From NCBI GenBank assembly GCA_036346225.1, contig JARFIW010001369.1, positions 1,426,001-1,490,000 of the forward strand: a DNA stretch of 64,000 nucleotides, written 5' to 3'. Position 1 is the stretch's first letter. The number at the start of each line of letters is the position of its first letter. Made by a program: the position numbers and the translations under genes. Below are positions 1 to 11,812 of the stretch, piece by piece. The stretch comes from Platerodrilus igneus (lineage: Eukaryota > Arthropoda > Insecta > Coleoptera > Lycidae). The notes under the pieces were generated by a model. It worked only from the letters and a program-made list of their open reading frames with translations, was not told the DNA's origin and searched no databases.

Positions 1-113
1 ATCAGAAGAGAATCACAGCAAATCGTAGCGCCCAAAAGCGAGGCTCGAGTTCCAAAGAAAATTTTTGTGATTTTATTCCAGGAAACTGGCGAGGCTTTTT
101 GTACATTTCACAG

Positions 114-114
<1 letters not shown>

Positions 115-149
<35 letters not shown>
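115..149. repeat. (TA)n microsatellite
   Basis: Uninterrupted TA dinucleotide run at the 3' end of the minus-strand SINE A copy. A second TA run at 813-848 sits at the 3' end of the plus-strand SINE A copy, so TA runs look like this family's 3' tail. Confidence 0.9.
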
Positions 150-154
<5 letters not shown>

Positions 155-363
155 GTAGTTTTTTACACAAGGTAAGTTGATAAATACTTACGTATTGAAA
201 TTAATAAGATGAAATAATAGCTTAGACTTTTTAAGTAAAGCCCAAATGATCATTTCAAATCGAGCTAGTAATTGAAAGAAGGAAAATATAAGGCCTTGGA
301 CAGGATTTGAACCTGCATCTCAGTTTTGCCGCAACTGTGCGTTAACCAATTACGCTACCGAGG
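147..363 (-). mobile_element. tRNA-derived SINE, family A, copy 1
   Basis: The minus strand reads a tRNA-like head at 363-292 followed by an AT-rich body down to about 147 and a TA tail. The head has an A box of the form TAGCGTAATTGG, a D-arm-like GCG/CGC pairing, a 5-bp anticodon-like stem (CAGTT/AACTG) and a B box GGTTCAAATCC, ending in CAAGGCC, which can pair with the 5' GGCCTCG. The same head and body recur at 644-812, so this is a dispersed element and not a tRNA gene. The anticodon loop lacks the expected U33, which argues against a functional tRNA. Confidence 0.75.
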
Positions 364-460
364 GCTTTACTTAAAAAGTCTAAGTTATTATTTCATCTTA
401 TTAATTTCAATACGTAAGTATTTATCAAATTACCTCGTGTAAAAAACTACTTATAATATT
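364..460 (+). repeat. Inverted arm matching SINE A 3' body
   Basis: This stretch is close to the reverse complement of 147-243. The two arms therefore form an inverted repeat of about 95 bp flanking the tRNA-like head, with a few mismatches. It is either a second, head-to-head truncated SINE A or a fold-back derivative. I cannot tell these apart from one locus. Confidence 0.7.
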
Positions 461-512
461 TATATATTAATACTTGGCTTATAGCCGTGATTTTGAGCGT
501 TGCTTCCTGTCT

Positions 513-567
513 ATATCTGACATAAGTCAAAAACTTGACAATTTCAGATATGATTAACAAAAATGCT
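513..567 (+). repeat. Dispersed hairpin repeat, copy 1
   Basis: A segment of about 50 bp recurs in opposite orientation at 20362-20412 with only a handful of differences. It contains nested inverted repeats: AAGT/ACTT around an AAAA spacer and, in the second copy, outer TGACAT/ATGTCA arms. No coding frame is evident. It lies between the two SINE A copies here and between a Jockey and an RTE fragment in the other copy. Confidence 0.6.
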
Positions 568-643
568 AAGCGTAATTGAAAGTTAGGTTTATATATGGTA
601 CTGTACACGATTTAGATTTGTAAATTTCCCAATTATAGCCATC

Positions 644-807
644 GGCCTCGGTAGCGTAATTGGTTAACGCACAGTTCCGACAAAACTGATATGCAGGTTC
701 AAATCCTGTCCAAGGCCTTATATTTTCCTTCTTTCAATTACTAGCTCGATTTGAAATGATCATTTGGGCTTTACTTAAAAAGTTTAAGTTATTATTTCAT
801 CTTATTA

Positions 808-812
<5 letters not shown>
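644..812 (+). mobile_element. tRNA-derived SINE, family A, copy 2
   Basis: The tRNA-like head spans 644-717 with A box TAGCGTAATTGG and B box GGTTCAAATCC. It is followed by the same body as copy 1 (TTACTTAAAAAGT, then CATCTTATTAATTTC) and ends in a TA run. The sequence upstream of 644 is unrelated to the flank of copy 1, so GGCCTCGG marks the 5' end of the family. The body is about 50 bp shorter than in copy 1. Confidence 0.8.
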
Positions 813-847
<35 letters not shown>

Positions 848-852
<5 letters not shown>

Positions 853-1039
853 TGTGGTTTCCTGTATAGAAAAACCCTTTTCCTTCTCGCCCCACGAATT
901 GGGCACCATAAAAATTGCTGTGGATGCTCTTACAACAATCGAGCCCCAGCTTAGGGCTGTCATAAAATCTTTTCCTGAAAATAAAAGAAATCTTCCTATA
1001 TCTCTGGAACGCCTCCTTATTTCTGCATACCACGGTTAG
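848..1039 (+). CDS. Unrecognised small ORF after a TA repeat
   Basis: A 63-codon frame begins right at the end of the TA microsatellite. Its composition is less AT-skewed than its surroundings, with a run such as LERLLISAYHG that could be helical. I recognise no family and see no matching exon nearby. It could be a terminal exon, part of an unknown repeat, or chance. Confidence 0.2.
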
Positions 1040-1632
1040 CTCTAAAATCTGATTTTTCATAAATACGTACCATCTTAAGTTTGGTTTTTCTCACATATAC
1101 TGCTCAGTAAATTTACCTCTCAAATAATGCATCGAAACATACAATCATTTATTCATACAAATTAAAATTTTCCATTATTATTAAATATTTACACATGGGA
1201 ATATACAGTTTCATAACTTAATACAACTCAATAATTAATCCTTTTAAAATTTCGTGACTTTACTTTATTTCGACAGTTTCTGTTTTATATGAGTAGATGG
1301 GCCCGTCTTAAAACCCTAAATTGATTTTTACTCTGGTCTATGGTGAGCTCAGTATAAACCCAGTTATTCTAAATGCCTGATTACATCGCATCTTTGTTTA
1401 AAACAAGCTTAAAGACCCGTTTAACTCCTTACAAAAAATTTTATGTCACTTATTTACACCTTTAAATCATAAATACAAATTTTCCTTTACATATGCCCTT
1501 TAAATGAGCTTTTATGTTCAGAAACTACACCCCCAATGTGTCAAATCACTCATGCACAAAATAACAGCACAAAATGTTCAAGCAATAGTAATAGAAATTA
1601 ATTTCTTTACCTGGAGTAAGCTTTTTCCATCT

Positions 1633-1930
1633 TCACCTCCGAAGATGTCGTCCATAAAACCTCGTCGTTGCTTCTATACGCCTCGCTGCTATGTGTAGAT
1701 CAAACCATTTCCTAATCGCTATCAAAATCTCTGCATACGCCTTCAAGGTTTCTACCAGATAATCGTCCAAAGCAAGCAAATCATTTTCCGTAACTACCAA
1801 ATGCCAAGCATTCTCGTTCCAAACATTTCTCACCACGATTACCTTAGCAACTTCCCTCGTTAGTTCGTTGAATGTAGTTACAGCACCGTCTATTAAACAG
1901 CACCTACTTGTGCAATTCCCACATTTATTT
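1633..1930 (-). other. Candidate protein-coding exon, unrecognised
   Basis: The minus strand stays open from about 1930 to a TGA near 1633, longer than the 67-codon ATG frame inside it. The encoded residues are balanced and amphipathic (for example NELTREVAKVIVV and AIRKWFDLHIAARR), unlike the Lys/Asn/Ile/Phe-rich chance frames around it. There is an in-frame stop just upstream of 1930 and possible AG acceptors near 1890-1920. I recognise no domain. It may be an exon of an unannotated gene or an old repeat. Confidence 0.3.
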
Positions 1931-1936
1931 TACTTT

Positions 1937-4430
1937 CGACAGACTGTACTAACACCGTTTTATCAAATTTTAAACTAGGATGTTACATTAAGAGTTAAAC
2001 GTAGTCAAACGGATAAGCGAAGTAAGAGAGCTTTACCTCGTCTCCTTGTGTATTTATAATCGTCAATCCACACCTCCTGTAACCTATTTCAGATAAAAAG
2101 CTCCCCTACCGTAAACAATTTTGAAAATAAATATTTTCAATTAATAAAATAAAAGCAAAAGCAATAGGGCTTTACCACATTTCTGACTTTAACTCTGGTT
2201 TAATATGAGCCTATAGTACAACCTTACTTTTCGTGCTAATTTCTGCACATCAATAATCAAAAGACCCTCTTTCTTTGTACATAAATTAAATACTACAGAT
2301 GTCATGCATCACTCATAAATTCCACATAAAATACAATAAACCTGAGTCAACTTAAATTGTTCAATTAGAAACTTTCCCCCTTTGTCTTTTTTATTCATAA
2401 AAAGTATACACCTCAATGCACTAAGTCGTTAGGCACCAGTTTATACACAGATACAATGGAAAAATATCAGTTACCTAGATTTTTATAACTGCACACAAAT
2501 CTACTATACCATCAAAGACAGCGGCATAGAAATACCTCAATTTGGACTGCAATAAACTCGACTGCAAGCTGCAACCATATTACCACGAATTCACCTCGTC
2601 TACGAATTTGATAATGCATCCAAATTTTCCAGACTCTTCTACTGATACCATTACTTGTTGGTAATTACCACATCGACCAAACAGCGACATCTAGTTTATA
2701 TTCTGTTTCTCACTCCACAAAAGCCTGTTAAGTTCCAGCAATTTCTACGATACAAACACTGCACCACACACACAAACTCCAACGGCTACGGTTTTCCAAA
2801 AACACGTTAACTAGCGTACGCAATAATTTCAGAAATTATTTCTAACTGCCACTCATTTCTTTAAAAATCACGTGAAAACTAACAAACAAGGCGCACGTTA
2901 CTAAAATTTCCTCGTATTTTGATACCCTACCTTAAAACAACCTTGTAAGAACCCCAATCAACGAACGCTATGGTTTTATACTACGCCCCTCATGCAACAC
3001 ATGTTATCCCCATTCCGCTCTAACACGTTAAATCCACTATCTCTCTTATACAGTGTTTTTAAGTTTTAGTTGTAACAACCAACCGTTTACCCACTCTAGC
3101 TCAACGAACTCTAACATTCAAGCTATGTCTATGTTAACACGTGTTATATCTATCCTACTTGTATCCATGCTATCTAATAAGCCCTTTTTGTTTCCCTGTT
3201 GGCAAGTTTCATCGTCACAGTCAACTGCTTTTACCCATTCCACCTAAACATCTTTACTAGAAAATTATCAATTATATTTTAATTGATGGCGGTAACCAAC
3301 AACTCCTCGAATTTGCTTGTTATTTGTTCAACGTTATCTACCCTCCGAGAAAAATGCGACGGTTTCGTTCGTTTATAAATTAATTATTCTAGGGAAGTTT
3401 CTTCAAACCATGTTTTAAAACTTCTCGTAAATAATATAACGGTCAACCTTGCTTATAAACTAAACTATTTGAAATCTTAGAAAAGCTTTTGAATAAATAT
3501 CCATCCCTATTATTTACTCTTGCTACACATAACGGTTAAATATGTTTATGATATGACCTTTTTAAATGCTTTCTTACACACGGAATACTTCTAATATAAC
3601 ACACACTATACTTTATGAGTTTCAAAACTGCTTGTTGTTCTTTTACATGATGAATCACCAAATAAATTACAGCATACATAAATAATGCCCTTTTAACACC
3701 CAACTCTCACAGTATATTCCCCCTATTTGAATACAAATAAAAACTAATTTTGTTTTCTATTTGAATTCAAATACATTCTTAAATTTAAATACTCCCTAAC
3801 TCACTATCTATACTTTTATTTACACTTATTTACTATTATTTATTACGATCAGTTATCCTTATTATTTACAACTATTATTTACACCCATTCTTCTTACAAC
3901 TAACTATCTACCGTTTACCATTATTATACTTACAACTATTATTTACACCTATATTTACTTAAATCTTACCCTCCTTTTAATCCCCAAAGTCATTCTTCTT
4001 ACATATTTTATGAAGTGAATCCTTAACGTTTCTCTTATCTCAATGAATAATATATTAACTGTTTCACGGAAAATATTTTCGAGGTAGTGACTATACACTT
4101 GTTCATACGCCTTTAAATTGTCTGCTTGACCTTAATCAATGCTGCATTTAACTTAGACAAACCATATGCTACCACCTTAAAATTATAAATTATTTCTTCT
4201 ACTGAAAATTCTGTGTACCTTCTAGAATTTTTATGTAACGGAATCAACCAGAAAGAATTCCACAAATTAAGTTTACTAAACATTAGTTTACTACTATTCA
4301 GTTATGTTCAATTTCTACCTTGTGTAATGACAAAAACTGTTGCGTAGGTTTACCATAAACCCTTAAAATTAAATTAAATCGGCTTTTACATACAACTCTT
4401 ACTTTGAAACTTAAACTAATAAACGAGTCT
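1937..4430. other. AT-rich DNA, no supported gene
   Basis: Mostly AT-rich sequence with many stops in all frames. The stretch from about 3700 to 4000 is pyrimidine-rich on the plus strand, with repeated ATTATTTACA-like words suggesting an old simple repeat. Nothing I can assign to a gene or element. Confidence 0.5.
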
Positions 4431-4632
4431 TTAGAAATCACTTAAAATAGCTATATAAATTTGTTTAAATTTTACCATCACAGATTTTCTTGTTGTTGGC
4501 CTTTCCAAGACATAATAATCACCGTCCAATGCTTCATCTTTGTAAATCGTATTAAAAGTCCAATTTTTATGCAAATCGATCTCGTCATCACTAACAATGA
4601 AGAAGATTTTATCTTGTGGTAGTTTTAATTAT
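4431..4632 (-). other. Candidate coding exon, acidic and aromatic
   Basis: The minus strand is open for about 63 codons between a TAA near 4632 and a TAA at 4431-4433, with no ATG at the front. The frame reads as protein-like, with segments such as KIFFIVSDDEIDLHKNWTF and DEALDGDYYVLERP. A GTAAAA just after a codon for Met would give an alternative donor. No family recognised. It is too short for the usual ORF length cut-off, and a homology search is needed to decide. Confidence 0.3.
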
Positions 4633-4639
4633 TTTTCAT

Positions 4640-7600
4640 TGTCTATTTTTCATTTCAATATATTTAAATAATTATCGCTACTAAACATTATACATTTTGT
4701 GTAGACAAATAGTTACGTACAGTATAATAGGTACTTTAGATAATCTACTCTAGTCGGGGTTTCAATCAATACTCTCACGTCGATGATTCGAAAAACACAG
4801 ATCTGGTGGCCGTCCGATATTGAATTTTATAAGCCAAACCTTTCTGCAGTAATTTATTTGTGGACGTTTTCCGAAGGATTGAAATCCTCAGGCATTGATT
4901 TGCATTTTATGTTATCAATATTTTAGTTTAGCTGAGAATTTTAAGTTTATTGTTTTACTATTGCTTCGAGATACTTAATAATTGGGCGTGCCGTTTACCT
5001 ATCTCAACATTTCAACGTTCTAGAACTTGAGATCATCTGTCTATGCTTTTTATGCCTTAATATTATGTGATATGGCTTAATACATTTTCAATTGAAAACA
5101 TTGGTTTGTTGTTAAACGATAATTCTTTTTAGAATATGCAACTTTATTTAAAATTTACATTTATTTAACCGCAAATTGATCCCTTAATTACTAAATTAAA
5201 CCTGAAATTTTTTTTTAGAAAATTTAAGCATTTGAACATAATTTTTTAAGCACTAATTGAAAATTCTTTTTGAATATTTCTATGCGTTTGAACGTAAACT
5301 TCTCTAAACACAATTTTTTTATTATAAAATACAGGTGAAATTCTTTTAGTAAGTCCCTATTTATGCGTAGAACATAATAAATACATTTATTTCTATCTAA
5401 GACACGATTCTTTTGTTATTAAACTCCTATAATAATCACGTTTTTATGAGTCAAGTGTATAAAATAATTTTATACGGAGCATTTTACAAATGTTCTCATA
5501 CAATCAAATATGCAACAAATTGATTCTTATTCAAATTTTCTCGAATTTATGAATTAAGATGTCTATCATATGATGTAATATGACCTTGAATCATATATAT
5601 ACGTATATAACAAAATTTTTTAACGATTAGTTAGAACTATTGCGGATTTGGCACTTTTCTATTAAAACGTAAGGCATTTTAAAGCACTAACATAGATTCA
5701 ATAGCAAACAATGTTTTGGGAAGTTTTTTAAAGAGTTCTATTTAAAGGCTTTTGTTATTACGGCTTTCACACTATAACTAATTTCTCAACTGTTAAAATT
5801 TAACAATTAATATCCATTAGCAATTAAATTGAATACAATATGTGTTCCATAAATTAGAATATTTAAAGCTTAATTAACGATGCATGAAAATAATTAAACA
5901 CTTATTATTTTGTAATACTAAAAGGTTCTTAAGGCGTATAAATTAAATCATTTTTGTATTAAGTAAGAAAGATTTTTCAGTGCTCGGGGCCATTTAATGT
6001 AGATTTATTCGTGAAGGTGCTGATTCATAGTAACGTTCATAACCGCCCATAATTGTATAATTTGCTTATTATTAAATTGTTTTATCATCGTCAGGAGAAA
6101 GGTAACTACGGCTATCTAATCGAAGAGGTAATAAACGCGTTTAAGGAAATATTCAGCCTGAACACAAAGTCACATTGTCCTTTATGGATTGCAGACATGA
6201 CAATGAATTTATTTACTATTGTCAGTAGTACTTTATAAGCCATGAAGGAATTTCAAACATCTATATTTTTTGGTCATCTTTTTTTTTATAAAGTAAGAAA
6301 CAATATTACATTTTTGAACGCACGAAAATTATTGAATTTTACTTTGAAAATAGATAATCGATTACTGGAACGTAACAAACTTAACGATGGTACGTTGTTA
6401 CACGTTAAAAAGAGCTCCATAAATTATTTTAGCAAATTATTGTAGGGAATTTATGCATAATTAATTTAGGTATATTACACATAATTGTATAATATAGTTT
6501 TAGAAATTAGTAGACTACGAATAGTAAATGTGGTCTTGTTGTTCCCCGGCAATATTTTAGAGTAAATGGCCTTTATTATTGTGTAATTTTGTGGTAAACA
6601 CGTTTCTCGTGGTTCGTAATAGATATATGCTGTTTTTCCGTTCAATTAGGACAGCGAACGAAGAAGGACTGTCTAAAAAATTTGCTTTATAGCTGATATG
6701 TGTAGAAGCAAGGTAACTGGATTAAAAAGGTATTTTGATATAGCGGTAAGTAGTTTTTATTACTCTTATTTAATATAAGCTTCTGTATATCGATAAATAT
6801 GGAAAAAAAATTTAATTAAAATTTTTCAAAAATTATTCACTAACCTAACTTCGTATATTTTCGTATTTTAACTTAGAAAAGATTTGTCTAATTACTTTTC
6901 AGAACTATATTGCGTTTATAAAGCTGTCTAATCACTTATTTTTAAACAGATGTCAACATGAGAAAACGTTTTTCACTTTTATTTTGAAAGAATAAGTAGT
7001 TATACTTACAATTCCTATAATAAGTACTACTTGTACATGTTAGTGTTTGATTTTATCTTGTATATTACATTAACTACCATGAACTACCTACATATGAAAT
7101 CAGACGAAACTACCTTAGAGTTTTTGAAATTGAGCATGAAACCAAACTACCTTTTATCTAATACAACTAAAACGTTCTTAAAAAAGTATCTGGTGTAGTT
7201 TCTTTATTAATTTATAAGTTAAAAGAGGCTAATGGCAAATTTTAAAGACTGTGGTATATTAAAAATCTTAAACCTCTTTCTTTTATTAGTAACGATTAGT
7301 ACAAGTAGTACTTTCAATTCAACTTTATCTGAATATATTTGGTTTTCTCCACCGTTTTCTGTATTGAATTTCTATCTCTTAACTTATCTTTTCCTGTATA
7401 AATATAACGTACTCCATATGCTTTGACTTATTTTAAACCTTTTCATTTTCCTGATACCTTTATCATCTCAAATTTCATAGTTCTCTGTTCCTATTTTTCA
7501 AAATTTATTTGTTACTGCACCTAACAATTTTATTTTGTCTTAAATTTCATTTTTGGTCTTCTTATTATTCTTATCACACAACGCACCGTATTTTATTGAT

Positions 7601-8690
7601 GTGGTTGACATCTTCGGTTTGAACAACTCGACGAATCTTTAGGACTTCTACTAGCTGATGTCGGGTGGCTGCTTTACTTTTAACACATAGGTTGAGAGAC
7701 TATGCCCCTGCAGAAAGCAGTTTATGTTCACAGTTGCGACCACTAAAAATTAATATTTGAGTTTGTTTTTTCTTTCGCAAATATTTCTATCATTTTCTGC
7801 AATTTCTTTATTCAAAAGTTTTTGTATATTATAGGAGTGTTTGTACATTTATTCTTGTTTTACTTTTTTGAACGTGTTGGTGTGGGGTTGACGTTTTTGA
7901 TAGTTTTACATCGTTAATCGCTTGTTGTTTTCTGAATATTGGAAACATTTTCTATTTCTATTTTGGAATATCTGCTTATCGTTTAATTTCTGTATATTTG
8001 TAATTAGTACTTGTTTTTGAAATTATCGTAAAGGTATATTTATGTTGGCCGTTTTTACTTTTTTCTGATTTCCTTATCGCAGTAGATGCGCTCGGTATGA
8101 AGATTTTGCAAGGTTTTTTATCTAGAGCTTAGCTATTTTAATCAACGACCTGTGTTGATAGGGCTTACTATGTCTTTAACCTTGCAGGTAGTCCCTCAGA
8201 CCGATCTGTTTTAACAGGTACATTCTATATTCTTTACCCTTTCTCTAGGATGCTTTTTATAAAACTATAGTTTTTTGTTTCCTCAATCTCCGTTTCAGTC
8301 TTATTTTTCCTTCGTTGGAACTGTCCTTTTCCCGAAACATACATCCATCGCATAAGAGTGGTTTTCCACAATTCCGGGCTACTGACTACATTTTGGCTGG
8401 TTGAGCAGTGCTTCACTATCCACTATTTTAACGCTTTTGTTCAATGCGAGCTACTCTTCTCTCTTCTACTTGGTTGCTATGATGCTCTAAACATTTCACT
8501 TATATCTTTTCTACTTTTTGTATTTTATTCCTTCTTTTCGAAATCGTTTTATAGTCTAGAGGGTTGCTTCCTCACGACATTGGGCCGTGGGTGTGAGGGC
8601 CCCCATCTGGCTTTATATTGCCGTTGTTTTCCGCTAAACTTTACACCACAGCCGCTGATAGTGCAATTTATTTTCGATTTAGCCTGCGGT
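4640..8690. other. AT-rich DNA with weak ORFs only
   Basis: Two adjacent short plus-strand frames at 6053-6238 and 6242-6445 are the best coding hints, but both are AT-driven and unrecognised. A relatively GC-rich block at about 8555-8690 lies directly before a SINE B copy; I cannot identify it. No transposon ends or long repeats seen elsewhere. Confidence 0.4.
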
Positions 8691-8701
8691 CGTATCTTTT
8701 G

Positions 8702-9003
8702 AGGCGGCTCCGTGACGAAGTTGGTATGTGTGTGACTTCTACGCCCAAGGTCCCGGGTTCGAATCCCGACACGGTCCGTTTGAAAAATATTAGGCGAGCA
8801 TTTTTCACAAAAATACACCCTCGTTCGGATGAGAGGTAAAATGGAGGTCCCGTGTGTGGGTGTTGTCACGCATGTTAAAGATCTTCTACCTTGCCTGGAA
8901 CAGCAAGGGCTCGGCAAAATTCCAAATTTTCCATGTAAAAAAAACTCGTTTCCTGGCCAATGTAGTACCTTTGGGTGGAGCATTAAAAAATCACATGTAA
9001 GGA
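8702..9003 (+). mobile_element. tRNA-derived SINE, family B, full copy
   Basis: The head has a tRNA-like A box (variant of GTGGCGTAATGGTATGTG), the CCCAAGG segment and a B box GGGTTCGAATCCC. The body is the same as in the copy at 37144-37442, including TTCACAAAAATACACCCTCG and, near the end, CTTCCTGGCCAATGTAGTA. Both copies are about 300 bp. Imperfect flanking repeats (CGTATCTTTT at 8691-8700 and CGTATCTTCT at 9004-9013) look like an aged target-site duplication. Pol III transcription is inferred from the boxes. Confidence 0.85.
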
Positions 9004-9013
9004 CGTATCTTCT

Positions 9014-9072
9014 GCGTGTGACTACTATCCCCAAGGTCCCGAGTTCAAATCCCGACACGGTCCGCTTGGTTA
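9014..9072 (+). mobile_element. SINE B head fragment
   Basis: Immediately after the full copy, the SINE B segment from GTGTGACTACTA through the B box (GAGTTCAAATCCCG) to GGTCCGCTTGG is present again, lacking the A-box region and the body. It runs straight into the leader of the minus-strand gypsy fragment. This suggests that one SINE landed in another, or a tandem array. Confidence 0.7.
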
Positions 9073-9555
9073 ATTTGTTGCAATGATTAATTATACATAA
9101 AATGCGTCTAATAATAAACCTTTATAATATCATAAAGTTTCAAATTTTCTGAATAAATTCTTTCAGTAATAATTGCTGTAATAATATGATACAAAGAATT
9201 GTGTTCTGATCATACAAGAAAGCGCTCAGACTTTGCTGAATAAATTGTTTCATTAATAAATCGTAATAAATTGTAATAAATTGTGCATAAATGCGTTTAT
9301 AAAAATTCTTTTGTTTCTTACTAGCTAATATCAATATGCAATTGACAATGGTTAGGCAAATGAAGTTATAGTACTTACAATAATTTGATTGCCAGTTCCA
9401 TTATAGTCTTTCCTCTTTGTTGGACTTGGTCGATTTTTGTATTTTGTCCAATTGGTTGGTTTTTGTTCCAGATGAAGAATTAAAATTCACGACCACCAGT
9501 TCCTCAATTTTTGATTCGCTAGCGCCCTTCTGGAATCCTACAATCGACTGCGCCA
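9073..9555 (-). mobile_element. 5' leader and primer site of a gypsy-type element
   Basis: Read on the minus strand, the LTR end at 9556 is followed by TGGCGCAGTCGATTG, a primer-binding site of the type complementary to tRNA-Ser that several errantiviruses (17.6, 297) use. The next few hundred bases match the leader of the plus-strand provirus at 55728-56570, including the GTACTTAC (splice-donor-like GTAAGTAC) region and TTTATTCAG repeats. Gag is not reached: the element is cut off at about 9073 by SINE B. The 64-codon frame at 9140-9334 is leader, not a gene. Confidence 0.7.
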
Positions 9556-10139
9556 ATTAGGTTTTAGGCCTTTGGAGATTCTTTTTAAAAAGACTTTTTC
9601 TAAAAAATACTTCTATCAAATTTATTTATAATAATTTTAATAATGAATTTTTACAACTGGGACGTTATATTCATTACGTTTTGAAATCAAAAATAATCAA
9701 AGTTTAATAATTACTAATTAACAATTAAAATCAATAACTAATATTTACAAATGAGTAGCTTCGAACCACTAACAATGCTAAAGTTATGAAGTTCTCAGAC
9801 TGACTGGCCATCTTGGGCTCTCAAAGATATTTATGCTATCTCTGCCCTTCACATTGCTTGTGAGAACTGCATAGGTCATGTCTGCTTATTTCTTTATACA
9901 ATACAATGTATTACTTATTTGTAATCTTAATTCTAATAATTGCTGTCTTATAACCTACTGTGACTTGCACCTGCAGTATTATGTTGCGTCTGAAATACAA
10001 TGTACGTTTCCGTTATCATGTCTGGCTTGTTGAACCTTCATTAATCTTCTATTATGTCCTTCAATTATACATTGCAACAATCTAACTTAAGTTTTAATAA
10101 TTCTGTTTAATTACATATTGCTATGATAAAAGGGTAGTT
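9556..10139 (-). mobile_element. LTR of gypsy/errantivirus-type element (copy D)
   Basis: This 584-bp stretch aligns along its length, in reverse orientation, with the LTR at 55130-55710. Shared words include the region around CACCTGCAG, GCAGACATGA (as TCATGTCTGC) and the 3' tail GGAGATTCTTTTTAAAAAG. With the leader on its 5'-genomic side, it is the 5' LTR of a truncated provirus transcribed on the minus strand. It belongs to the same subfamily as copy C and is more distant from the 508-bp LTRs of the provirus at 23881-33028. Confidence 0.75.
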
Positions 10140-10738
10140 AAGGGTAGATTAAGTCATATGGGTTGTAGGATAGATATAAATAACTTTAGCTTTAAGAAAA
10201 TCAAATAATTCTATCAATTACAGGAGTAAATCGACTATTCTACCAAAAGGCAATTGCGAGGACACTGTATATAAAGGATATTTGATTAAATGCATGAGAA
10301 AGAAGCTCCTTTAGTAATAATCCGATACCATTTAATTAGAATAGTAATGTGTGCGTCGTATAATATGCTTAAGTATAATTTACCATTAAAGATAAGATTT
10401 CAGAAGCAACTAATTGCAGCAAATAAAATTATTGGGAAACATAGATAAATTGGCATTCCAAATATTTAATAATTACGTCGAAAATATCAACGCATCCATA
10501 TGCAAACGCATCTTAATACGTTACTAAATACGTGACTACAAAGAATACATTTGTTCAGAAAACCAACATTCTGTAACAAACTAATAAACACCAGGCGGTT
10601 CAATTATATGATAAGTCTTGGACTTTTAAACGACAAACATTAAATACGTGTCTGAATAAAAGCAATAATCGGAAATCCTAACAAAATACTGTACTATACA
10701 GAATGCTTACGTAATTGATGAAGCATTTCGTCGAAGAG

Positions 10739-11044
10739 TTAAACCAGGGAATTTGGGAAAATACCGAGTTCTGCCAGAGATAAGGCAAAGTACAAGCCTT
10801 GATCAATAAACACGCCAATGAAAACAATTGGTGGGAAGGGCTTATAAATACAATAGGAAATGAATAAATAGGTCAGTTTATATTCAAAGGCACAAACTAT
10901 GCTCAAATGCAGTAGAAAGTTACGTAAGTAATTAGTGAAACAAAATTCAGAATAAGTAAAATTTGAAAGTGGGAAATTGTGCGACAAAAATAAGCCGATC
11001 GACAAATAAACGTAAGTTAAACAATTAATTAAATTTATTTTCAA
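10739..11044 (-). CDS. Hydrophobic unrecognised ORF
   Basis: A 101-codon frame rich in Leu/Ile/Phe/Tyr, with about three stretches that could span a membrane (around residues 10-25, 45-65 and 72-90). AT-rich DNA readily gives such frames, so this may be chance. The length and clustering of hydrophobic residues leave open an exon of a multi-spanning membrane protein such as a chemoreceptor. No motif confirms it. Confidence 0.15.
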   Translation of the reverse strand: MKINLINCLTYVYLSIGLFLSHNFPLSNFTYSEFCFTNYLRNFLLHLSIVCAFEYKLTYLFISYCIYKPFPPIVFIGVFIDQGLYFALSLAELGIFPNSLV

Positions 11045-11065
11045 TATTTAACAAAACAGGGCTTT

Positions 11066-11155
11066 TTTTATTGGGACGGCTTTTGCTGATGCCATTTTAT
11101 TTGGACGGCATTTTGTAGTTACCATTTTGGTTGTGACGGCTTTTGTTGAGTCCAT
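11066..11155 (+). repeat. Three imperfect ~30-bp tandem repeats
   Basis: Three successive units share the layout TTTTATTTGGGACGGCTTTTG followed by a variable 8-10 bases ending in CCA. The conserved core GACGGC(T)TTTTG appears once per unit. Function unknown. Confidence 0.6.
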
Positions 11156-11717
11156 GTACATGTCGAGATCTAAGCCTTGACGCAAATCTAAAAATACGTC
11201 TGAAAGTGAGATCAAAAGGGTACTCAAAGTTAATTCAAGGAAAGATACTATGAGGGAACTCCAGTGACCATTCCGGGTTAGCGATTTTTAAACATTTTAT
11301 TATTTAAAGACTATTTCAAATTTAATATTTGCTATACATTATGTATTTGTAAGAGTCATCAAAAAAGTCATTTGAAAATATAAAACAGGAAAAGCATCTT
11401 AGAATGTTTGAAGGTAATTGAGAGTAATTAAAAGATATTTTTGCTGGCTTTCAGGAAAGCATAAATTTGGTAAATGTAAATATTCTATACAAGGGAGAAT
11501 TTTGAGGTTACACAACATTGTACATATTATCAATTATTATATTGTGAGGTTTTTGAACTGTTTTATTTGAATCTATTTAAAGGGTAAAATAAGATTTATT
11601 AGGAAGTCGAGCATTCAGTGAGCTAGTCGTGGTAAGCAAATAAAATATAACGTACAACATTGGGGCTTAAAGAAAATAAAATAAATATCATATCAAATAA
11701 AAATTTATATCAAATAA

Positions 11718-11812
11718 TAAAATATATCATATCAGTAAAAATGGTACGCCCAATCGTAGGGCCTTTCATATCAATAAAAATGACACCCATTGTAGGGGCT
11801 TAAAATCTCAGA
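11718..11812 (+). repeat. Two ~42-bp direct repeats
   Basis: Two adjacent units each read CATATCA, TAAAAATG, then a CACCCAATCGTAGGGGC-like block, with a few differences. A third degenerate CATATCAAATAAAAAT lies just upstream. Function unknown. Confidence 0.5.

Noticed and set aside
292..363. Functional tRNA gene on the minus strand
   Set aside because: A and B boxes are present, but the anticodon loop lacks U33, and the same head with the same body recurs at 644-812. It is a SINE head.
644..717. Functional tRNA gene on the plus strand
   Set aside because: Same reason: SINE A head with mismatches in the acceptor and anticodon arms and a SINE body attached.
8549..9058. 169-codon minus-strand ORF
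   Set aside because: It runs antisense through a SINE B copy and its flank. The related frame at 37094-37636 shows it is SINE-derived.
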